A stretch of 52,338 bases of DNA from Pseudomonadota bacterium (GTDB taxonomy: Bacteria; Pseudomonadota; Alphaproteobacteria; Rhizobiales; Rhizobiaceae). The stretch spans positions 1-52,338 of the forward strand of contig JAEXYH010000063.1 in NCBI GenBank assembly GCA_023451735.1. The letters are read 5' to 3'. This document shows positions 35,849 through 44,800 of this stretch, piece after piece; positions within the stretch are counted from its first letter, which is position 1; every line of letters starts with the position of its first letter. Below the pieces are notes generated by a model. The model was not told the origin of the DNA. It did not search any database and saw nothing but the letters and a program-made list of their open reading frames with translations. The translations under genes were made by a program, and so were the position numbers.

Positions 35849-36481
35849 TCAGGCCAAAGATGGCTTTGACACGGACGGCTGAGCGCCGGTCGACACGGCA
35901 TGCGGCCGGACGAGCCGTGAAAGCCCCCTGCCCGCCATGATTACCAGCCCGATATCGGCACCGTCCAGGCGATCTTCGATACGCTGGTCTGCAACCGCCG
36001 CATCGACGATCAGCAGATCCAGGCGACCGCATAGGTTAGCGTCCGGCGCTATCGCGACGAATTCATGCCAGGGTGCGTGGCGTGCGAAATGCCTGCAAAG
36101 AGATTCCAGGCGACCCTTGTTGTCGCCAAGGAGGCCGATACGGCAGGGTTCTGCGAAGTAGGTCAGCAAGGCCGAAATGAAGCTGGCGGGCGAAAACCTC
36201 GCCCCGACCGGCTGCTTGCGCCAGACAAATTTCAGCAACAGACGTAGAAATACGCTGTCGGCCGGCAACAGAAGGTGACGCCCCGGCATGTCACGACCAA
36301 ACCCGAACAGACGGCTGAAGATCTTTCCTTCATCGACAAAGGCGATCGTTGCCGGCTTGTCTTTCGACAGCGCGAGCTTTTCCGCATGGGCCAGCGCCGC
36401 ATTCCATCCGAAACTCGAAAACTGCAGGCCGAAAAGCATGTGAGAAACGGCATTCTTGGGAGAGTCGATGCTGGCGCTCAT
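35849..36481 (-). CDS. WecG/TagA-like protein, divergent
   Basis: A 210-residue soluble protein. The segment CRIGLLGDNKGRLESLCRHFARHAPWHEFVAIAPDA follows the pattern of the nucleotide-sugar half of WecG/TagA/CpsF glycosyltransferases, and LDLLIVDAAVADQRIEDRL could match the following strand. The hallmark GxPxQE motif is not present, and the protein is shorter than usual, so it may be non-catalytic or of another family. The start is placed at ATG 36481 (GTG at 36487 is possible); neither has a strong ribosome site. It is upstream of the Wzz-like gene on the same strand and divergent from the GT41 gene, with a 288-base gap showing no other gene. Confidence 0.45.
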   Translation of the reverse strand: MSASIDSPKNAVSHMLFGLQFSSFGWNAALAHAEKLALSKDKPATIAFVDEGKIFSRLFGFGRDMPGRHLLLPADSVFLRLLLKFVWRKQPVGARFSPASFISALLTYFAEPCRIGLLGDNKGRLESLCRHFARHAPWHEFVAIAPDANLCGRLDLLIVDAAVADQRIEDRLDGADIGLVIMAGRGLSRLVRPHAVSTGAQPSVSKPSLA

Positions 36482-36769
36482 GATCACTCTGTCGCGGACG
36501 TCTTGTCTGTCCGAACCTGTAACAGCGTGTCCTCAAGCAGTCGTTAAACCAGACGCTAAAATGCAATCCTTGCGCGGTTATGCGGCACAACGCAGGTAAC
36601 AAGTTGACGCATGATCCAGAGTTCTGTGAATCCGATGGGGACACACATTTGCGCAGCCTTGCCGATGGCTGTTCCAAAGCGATAAGACCAAAGATGTCCG
36701 GCATGAAGCCGACGCGTGTCCAGGCAAGGCCGGCGACGTTATTGCCTACATCATAAATTACTGAATTTT

Positions 36770-38818
36770 ATGGATGCCAAGGTCGACAAGATGAGCTTAT
36801 CTCCCAACGCCCCGCTCGCCGAAATTCTGGAACTTGCGCGCACACAGCGGCTTGCCTTTACCGACCTCTTCAGCGTTGCCGAAAGCCGCAGCGCTGCCGG
36901 GCAGAAGGCCGAGGCCGCCGAGATCTACAAGGCCTGGATCGCGTTCAACGACAGCAATCCCTTCCTGCATCTCGTCTATTTCAACTATTCGGTGACGCTG
37001 CGGCAGTTGAACGATCTTGCCGGAGCGATCAATGCATTGCGCGCCTGCCTGAAGCTCGATCCCGCTTTTGGCCCTGCGCATATCAATCTCGGTCGTGCGT
37101 TCGAAGACGGCGGGCTTGCGGTGCAGGCGATCCAGCAGTGGCAGAGCTTTACCGCGCTGACGGCCGAAACCTCCGCCGACCGGGTCAGCCATCGGTTGAT
37201 GTCGCTTCAGCATATCGGTCGCGTGATGGAAAATGCCGGCCTGCTTGAAGAGGCAGAGACCGCACTCTGGCAGGCGATCGAACTTCGCCCCGACAAGCCG
37301 GAAGCCGGACAGCACTGGAGCGCGCTTCGCCAGCGCCAGTGCAAATGGCCGGTTCTGACGCCATCGACGCATGCGACGCAGCGACAGATGATCGATGCGA
37401 TGTCGCCGCTGACGCTTGCCTGCTATTCGGACGATCCGATGTTCCAGCTGGCCAAGGCCTATCGCTACAACAGGTCGCTGGTCGGGCGCGTAGAAACGAA
37501 AGATCTGCAGCGCCGCACGCCAAAACAGAAGACCGGCAGTGGCCAGCGTCTTCGGGTCGGTTATGTCTCGTCCGATCTGCGTGACCACGCCGTCGGGTTC
37601 GCACTTCGGGAAGTGCTCGAACTGCACGACAAGGAAAGCGTCGAGATCTACGCCTATTATTGCGGCGACCCGGTGCTGCGCGACGAAACCCAGACGCGGA
37701 TGAAAGCGGTCGTCGATTGCTGGCGCGACATCGCCACCTTGAGCGACGCCGATGCAGCAAAGCTGATCGGTGATGATGAGATTGACATTCTCGTCGATGT
37801 GAACGGCTATACGAAACACGCACGGACAAAAATCTTCGCGTATCGGCCGGCACCCGTCATCGTCAATTTCTGTGGTTATCCGGGTTCGATGGGCAGCCCG
37901 TTCCATCAGTACATGATCGCCGACGAACATATCGTGCCGCCGGATAACGAGATCTACTATTCGGAAAAGGTGTTCCGCATCGCCTGCAACCAGCCGATCG
38001 ACCGCAAACGGACGATCGCAGACAAACCATCGCGCGCCGAAGCGGGCCTGCCGAAGGACAAGTTCGTCTTTGCCTGCTTCAACGGTATGCAGAAAATTAC
38101 CGAGACCACCTTCGGTCATTGGATGCAGATCCTGCGCGAAGCGCCCAAGAGCGTGCTGTGGCTTTTGACCGGCGGCGACAAGGTGGACCAGCGGCTGCGT
38201 GAAAGCGCCGAAAAGGCAGGGATCGCCAGCGACCGGATCATCTTTGCTCCAAAGGCGCCAAACGCGCAGCATCTGGCGCGTATCGCAGTGGCAGACCTGT
38301 TCCTCGACACGTTCCCCTATGGTGCCCATTCCACGGGAGCCGATGCACTGACGATGGGGCTTCCGGTGCTGACCTTCCCCGGCCGCAGCTTTGCCGCCCG
38401 GTTCTGCCAGAGCATCGTGCATGCCGCCGGCGTTCCTGAACTACTGTGCAGCGATCCCGAAGACTATGTGGCCAAGGCCATCGGTTATGCGAAGAACCCT
38501 GCCAGCCTGAAGACGATCAGGGATGAGCTTGCAGCTTCGCGCGAAACAAGTGTGCTTCGTGACATTCCCGGCCTCGCCCACAGGCTGGAAGAGATCTTCT
38601 GGGAAATGCAGGGCGAGTGCGAACGCGGCGAGACGCCGGTACCGGATTTGCGCAACATGGATATCTATTACGATATCGGTGCCGAGCTCGTTCAGGCGCA
38701 TATCGAATATTGTGACGATGGCGACTACCGCCAACACTATCAGGAAAAGCTGGCCGAATGGGACGACCAGTCGCCCATCGAGGCTGACAACCGCCTGTGG
38801 ACCGGATCCGAGCGATAG
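36770..38818 (+). CDS. SPINDLY/GT41-type TPR glycosyltransferase
   Basis: A 682-residue cytoplasmic protein. Tetratricopeptide repeats fill about residues 15-195 (e.g. AINALRACLKLDPAFGPAHINLGRAFEDGG). The catalytic part, from about 260, has the O-GlcNAc-transferase pattern: VGYVSSDLRDHAVGF with the family histidine at 273, NFCGYPGSMGSPFHQYMIADEHIVPP (about 368), and the nucleotide-sugar region STGADALTMGLPVLTFPGRSFAARF (about 520). Relatives transfer GlcNAc or fucose to Ser/Thr. ATG at 36770 is chosen; ATG at 36791 with AAGG upstream is possible. It converges on the giant Ser/Thr-rich repeat gene across a 69-base gap with a terminator. A link between them is a hypothesis. Confidence 0.85.
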   Translation: MDAKVDKMSLSPNAPLAEILELARTQRLAFTDLFSVAESRSAAGQKAEAAEIYKAWIAFNDSNPFLHLVYFNYSVTLRQLNDLAGAINALRACLKLDPAFGPAHINLGRAFEDGGLAVQAIQQWQSFTALTAETSADRVSHRLMSLQHIGRVMENAGLLEEAETALWQAIELRPDKPEAGQHWSALRQRQCKWPVLTPSTHATQRQMIDAMSPLTLACYSDDPMFQLAKAYRYNRSLVGRVETKDLQRRTPKQKTGSGQRLRVGYVSSDLRDHAVGFALREVLELHDKESVEIYAYYCGDPVLRDETQTRMKAVVDCWRDIATLSDADAAKLIGDDEIDILVDVNGYTKHARTKIFAYRPAPVIVNFCGYPGSMGSPFHQYMIADEHIVPPDNEIYYSEKVFRIACNQPIDRKRTIADKPSRAEAGLPKDKFVFACFNGMQKITETTFGHWMQILREAPKSVLWLLTGGDKVDQRLRESAEKAGIASDRIIFAPKAPNAQHLARIAVADLFLDTFPYGAHSTGADALTMGLPVLTFPGRSFAARFCQSIVHAAGVPELLCSDPEDYVAKAIGYAKNPASLKTIRDELAASRETSVLRDIPGLAHRLEEIFWEMQGECERGETPVPDLRNMDIYYDIGAELVQAHIEYCDDGDYRQHYQEKLAEWDDQSPIEADNRLWTGSER

Positions 38819-38827
38819 GCCCAAAAC

Positions 38828-38859
38828 AATAACGCCGCTCCCGTGAGAGCGGCGTTATT
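38828..38859. terminator. bidirectional terminator between GT41 and repeat gene
   Basis: AATAACGCCGCTC and GAGCGGCGTTATT form a perfect 13-bp inverted repeat with loop CCGTGA, followed by GTTTGTGCTT. It lies exactly between two converging genes and can end both transcripts. Confidence 0.85.
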
Positions 38860-38887
38860 GTTTGTGCTTGTTCTCCCGGCTTCGCGC

Positions 38888-41800
38888 TTATGCTGCCAGA
38901 TAGAGCGAGATGATCGTCGAGACCTGTTCCGGGCTCAGCGCCGCCATATGGGTTTCGATCAACGTATCACGCTGCGCGCTCGACATGGCCACAATGCTTT
39001 CCGTCGACAGGCCCGGAAGCGCCGCGGTGTTGAAGGCCGCGATATCCGCAGTGGAGAACGTTGCCAGCCCATCATTCGACAGAGCCGCGAGCTGGCCCGA
39101 GGTCAGGGCGTTGACCTGTGTCGGACTCAGGGCTTCGGCCTGTGCTGTGGTCAGCGACGAGATGACCGACGGGGTGAGACCGGAGATCGCACTGGTACCG
39201 AGTGCCGCGATCTCGGCCGTCGTCAGGACGGCAATGTCATCTGTACCAAGCGCTGCGGCCTGCAGTGCGTTGAGGGCACCGAGTTGCGCGGTTGTCAGCT
39301 CCGCGACCTGCGCGGTGGAGAGAGCCACGATCTGATTGTAATTCAGACCGCCGACCTGACCGGCTGACAGAACACCGATCTGCTCTGTCGTCAGTGATGC
39401 GATGATCGAGGTCGACAGGCCCTTGATTGCAGCGGTGCCGATGGCAGCGAGATCCGCCGTCGAGAACGAAGCCATGTCGTCCGTCTTCAGGCCGGCCAGG
39501 CCGGCCGCGCTGAAGGCTGCGATCTGCGCCGTCGAGAGCGAGTCCAGATGTTCGGCCGTCAATGCATCGACCTGGGCACTGGTAAGGCCGGAGATGCCGG
39601 CTGTACCGAGCGCTGCAAGCTCCTGCGTGGACAGCGCCGCGATAAAGGCGGTCGACAGGCCGGCTATCGCTGTTGAAGAGATGGCAGCGAGCTTTTCGGT
39701 CGAGAAGGATTCCAGATCCTCCGCGGTCAGGCCCGATATGGCCGTCGATGTCAGCGCTGCGATCTGCGCCGTGGAAAGCACGGAAATCTGGTCCAGCGTC
39801 AGCGCATTGGCCTGGCCGCTGGTCAGCCCCGCAATGCCGGAAGTACTGAGCGCCGCAATCTGCGCCGTCGTCAGTGCAGCGATCTCGACGGTGGTAAGCA
39901 CCGTAACCTGGCTCGAAGACAGGGCGCCGATCTGGGCGGTCGTCAGCGTCTCGAGCTGATTGAGGGTGAGCGCGGCGATCTGGCCGGTCGTGAGGCCGGA
40001 GATCGCGCCGGTTCCGAGTGCTGCAATCTGGTCCGTCGTCAGCGCCGCGAAAGTCGCCGTGGAAAGCCCGGAAATGGCCACCGAGCTGATGGCTGCTATC
40101 TCTTCCTTCGTGAAGGTTGCGAGATCATCAAGCCCAAGTGCGGAGATCTGCCTCGAATTCAGCGCAGCAATCTGCGTCGTCGTCAGGGCTTCGGCCTGAT
40201 CGGTACTGAGCACTGCAATCTGGCTGCTGGTCAGACCGGCGATGCCCGCGGCGCTCAGATTCGCAATCTGTTCGGTGGACAGCGCCGCCAGAACGGTGCT
40301 CGTCAATCCCGCCACGCCGCTGGAACTGAGGGCAGCGATATCGGCAGTGGAGAAGACTTCCAGGTCGTCAGTACCGAAAGCTGCAACCTGGGCCGAGTTC
40401 AAGGCCCCGATTTGCGTTGCGGTCAGTGCCTCGACCTGGCTGGTGGTCAGTGCCGTGATCTGGGCCGCCGTCAGGCCCGCTATGCCGGCCGTGCCGAGTG
40501 ACGCAATCTGTTCGGTGGAAAGGCCTGCTATGGTTTCGGTGCTGAGGGCTGCAATCTGTTTCGAGCCGAGGGCCCCCATCTGTGCGGGGGTCAGTGCATC
40601 GATCTGCGCGCTACTTAGCGCCGCCACCTGGCCGGTCGTAAGCTCGCCGATCGCGGCCGAACTCAGCGAGGCTATCTGGTCTGTCGCCAGTGCTGCAAGA
40701 ACAGCCGTGGATATGCCAGCAATTGCTTCCGAGCCGAGGACGGAAAGCTCCTTTGTCGAGAAGACAGCCAGATCGTCCGCACCGAGAGCGGCAACCTGCG
40801 CCGAGGTGAGAAGTGCGACCTGCGTGCTCGTCAATGCTTCGACCTGGCTGGTCGACATCGCCGTTACCTGTGCCGGGGTCAGGCCAGCCAGTCCGGCCGT
40901 ACCCATGGCGGCAATCTGCCCGGTGGAGAGGACCGCTATGCCAGCCGTGCCGAGCGCCGCGATCTGTCTTGATGAAAGATGACCGAACTGGGCCGTCGTG
41001 AGGGCTTCCAGCTGACGGCTGCTGAGAGCTGCCACCTGTGCCGTCGAAAGTGCTGCGATATTCGAGAAGCTCAGAGCCTCGATCCTGTCGTTCGACAGGG
41101 AGGCAAGCACTGCCGTCGAAAGGCCGGCAATTGCACTTGCGCTCAACGCGGCAATCTCTCGAGTGGTGAAGAGCGCGAGATCATCACTGCCAAGTGCGGC
41201 GATCTGGTTCGAACTCAGGACCGCGATCTGCGAACTGGTGAGGGCTTCGGCCTGGGCCGTCGAGAGCGTGGCGATCTGGGCGGTCGAGAGCCCTGCTATG
41301 ACGGCGGTGCTGAGACCTGCGATCTCCTCCGTTGTCAGAGAGGCGATATAGCTGGTGCCCAGCGCTTCAAGCTGTTTCGAATTCAGCGCGCTGACTTGAT
41401 TGCTCGTCATTGCCGCGAGCTGCGCCGTGGAGAAGGCCGCCATCTGCGCGGTCGACAGGCTGGTAATCGCAGCCGTGCTGAATGCTGCGACAAGGTTATT
41501 CGAGAGCGAGGCCAGCGTGGCAGACGACAGTCCGGCAACCGCGCTGGAGCTGAGGGCAGCTATCTCCCTCGTCGCGAACAGTGCAAGATCATTGGCGCCG
41601 AGTGCCGCAACCTGTTTGGACGTGAGCGAGGCCACCTGCGTGGCGGTCAGAGCTTCGGTCTGGGCCGTCGTCAGAGCCTCGATCTGGCTTGAGGAGAGGC
41701 CCGAGAGGCCGGCGGTGCTTAGGGTAGCGATCTGGCCGGTCGTCAGCGCCGCGAGGTTTTCGATTGAAAGGGCTGCGGCCTGATAGGAATTCAACGCTCC

Positions 41801-44800
41801 CATCTGGCGGGTCGTCAGGGATCCGATCTGGTTGGTGCTCAGTGTTGCAATCTGCCTGGTGGTAAGACCGGCAATGGCCGACGTACCCAAGCCCGCGATG
41901 ATTTCAGTCGAGAGCGATGCCAGCGTGCCGGTCGACAGGCCTGCTATAGCACCGGAACTGATTGCCGAGAGCGCGGAGCTTGAGAGCGCCTCCAGATCAT
42001 TTGCGCCGAGGGCTGCAACCTGTTGCGACGTGAGCGCCGCGACCTGCTTGCTGGAGAGAGCCGCAATCTGGCCGGTGGTCAGCGCCTCGATCTGCTTCGT
42101 CGTGAGGGACGCGATCGCGTTCGTGCTCAGCGAGGCAACCTGATCCGTCGTGAGCGCCGCGATCGCGGCAGTCGTCAGGCTGGCAATAGCATCCGAATGG
42201 ATGGCCGCGACATCGGAGGTGGAGAAGGTCCTAATGTTTTCCGTTCCGATGACCGCAATCTGTGCGGAACTCAATGCCGCGACCTGAACGCTGGTCAGGG
42301 CTTTCGCCTGATCAGCGGTGAGCACTGCGACCTGGCTTGTTGTAAGGCCGGTTATGCCGGCTGTGCTGAACGAGGCGATCTGGGCGGTGGACATGGCTGC
42401 AATATCGTCCGTGCCAAGAGCCGATGCCTGGGCAGCACTCAGGGAAGAGATTTGCTTTGTCGTCAGCGAGGCCACCTGGGTCGACTTCAGGGCTGCGATC
42501 TGCCCTGTGGTCAAACCAGAGATACCACCGGCACTCAGCGCCGCGATCTTATCGTTGGACAATGAGGCCAGTGCCGACGTCGACAATCCGGAGATTGCAG
42601 CGGAACTGATCGCCGCCATCTCCTTGGTCGTAAAGGTCGCGATGTCGGCAGCGTCGAGAACCTCGATCTGGTCGATGCTCAGAACCGCGATCTGGGCCGC
42701 CGTCAAAGCCTCTATATCTGCTGTCGACAGGGCAGCAATCTGCCTTGTCGACAGGCCCGTGATGGCGGCAGTGCTCAGCGCCGCAATCTGCGCCGTGGAA
42801 AGTGCGACGATGTCATTCGTGCCGAAAGCTCCGATCTGCGTCGAGCTCAGCGAGGCCATCTGCAGAGTAGACAAAGCTGAAATCTGAGCCGTCGTCAGCG
42901 CCTCAATCTGATCTTCGCTCAATCCTTTCAAGGCGACCGTGCTCAGCGCCGCAATCTTGTCTGGGCTGAACTGTCCGATTGCGGCGTCGCTCAATGCTGC
43001 CACCTGCGCGGAGGTCAAAGCCGCAACCTGCTTGGTCGACAAGGCCCCTATCTGGGCCGAGCTCAGCGCATTGATCTGGTCGCTTGTCAGGTTGGCGATC
43101 GCGCTTACGCCGAGCGCGCCAATCTGTGCGCCGGTCAGCGAGGCGATTGCGCCGTTGCTCAAGCCTGCGATGGCCTTCGCCGCGATCGCCGCGATATCGG
43201 CTTCCGAGAATGTGGCTAGGTCCGCGGTGCTCAAGGCCGCGATTTGCGCAGTCCTGAGAACACCGATCTGAAGCGTCGACAGGGCATCGACCTGCGCCGT
43301 CGACAGAGCGGCGATCTGGTCCGTCGTCAGGCTTGCTATCCCGGCAGTGCTGAGAGCGGCGATCTGGCCGGTGGACAGAGCCGCGATCACGTCCGTGGAC
43401 AATGCGGCGACAGCGCTGGAATTGAGTACCGCAATCCGCGCAGCGGAGAATGCCGCGATCGTTTCCGGAGAGAGCGCTCCAACCTGCAGCGAGGTCAGCG
43501 CGGCAACCTGCGCCGTGGAAAGGGCAGCAAGCTGGGAGGACGAAAGGGCAGCAAGCTGATCCGTCGAAAGCGCCGCAAAAGCGGAGGTCGTCAACGCGGC
43601 AACCTGGCTGCCAGTCAGAGATACCAGCGTTTCAGTGGACAGGGCAGCAATCTGCTTCGATGTCAGCGCCTTGATCTGGGTGGTCGACAAAGCCGAGGCC
43701 TGATTGCTCGACAGCGCGGCAATCTGGTCGGTCGACAAGGCGGCGATCGCTGAAGCACTGAGCGCTTCGATCTTCTCCTTGGACAAGGCTGCGATCGTGC
43801 TGGCCGGCAGGCCCGCCATGGCCGAAGGATTGATTGCAGCAAAAGACTTGGCCGAAAGTGCGAGCAGGCTTTCCGAGTCGATCGCCCCGATCTGGGACGA
43901 AGACAGGGCCGCGATCTGGGCGGTGGTGAGTGCGGCGACGTGAATGCCCTTCAAGGCAGCCACCTGCTCCGTCGTCAATTTTGCGACAGCGGCGGCTGAG
44001 AGGGCCGCAATCTGGTCGGTCGACAATGCCTGAAGTGTCGCAGTGCTCAGACCTTGAACCGCCGCCGTCGTGAGTACGGCCATTTCAGCGGTCGAGAATG
44101 TCTTCAGATCTTCCGGATCCAGCGCGGCGACCTGGGCGGACGTCAAGGCCTTTACCTGCGCAGTCGTCAATGCTTCGGCCTGGATCGAACTCAATGCCGC
44201 GACCTGCGCAACGGACAGGCGAGAAATTGCACTGGAGGACAGGGCAGCGATCTGGGCTGTGGACAAGGCAGCAATGCCGTCCGTTCCAAGCGCGCCGATC
44301 TGCGTAGTCTTCAGTGCACCGATCTGGTCGGTGGTCATCGCCTTGATCTGGCCCGGCGTCAGGATATCAACCTGTTCCGTCGTCATTCCGCTGACGGCGC
44401 TTGCCGTCAGTACGGCAATCTGCGCGGTCGAAAGCGAGGCGATAACACTTGCGCTCAAGCCGGAAATTGCCCTGCTCGTGATTGCAGCCATGTCATCGGT
44501 CGAGAACTCGGCAAGTTGCTCCGACGTCAGCATCGCAAGCTGCGCCGAGGTCAGCGCTGTTACCTGCTCGGCGGTTAGGGCCCGGGCTTGATCAACCGAC
44601 AAGGCCCCCATCTGCTCCGAAGAAAGCTTTCCGATAACGGTCGCGCTCAAGGCCGCGATCTGGGCGGTCGACAGGGATGCGAAGGCGCTGGCGCTGAGGC
44701 CAGAGATGCTGCGACTGGTGAGCGCGGCGATATTGGCGGTCGAGAAAGCTGCAAGATCCGCCGAGTTGAGTACGGCAAGCTGCGTTGATGTCAGGGCGGC

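Noticed and set aside
36482..36769. CtrA box upstream of the GT41 gene (TTAAACCAGACGCTAA)
   Set aside because: Spacing and second half-site do not fit TTAA-N7-TTAA.
36797..38422. 541-residue minus-strand frame opposite the GT41 gene
   Set aside because: Shadow of high-GC coding sequence; the plus-strand frame carries TPR and GT41 motifs.
38888..38920. Type I secretion signal at the end of the octad protein
   Set aside because: The hydrophobic tail is suggestive, but there are no RTX repeats and no ABC/MFP secretion genes nearby, so a call is not supported.
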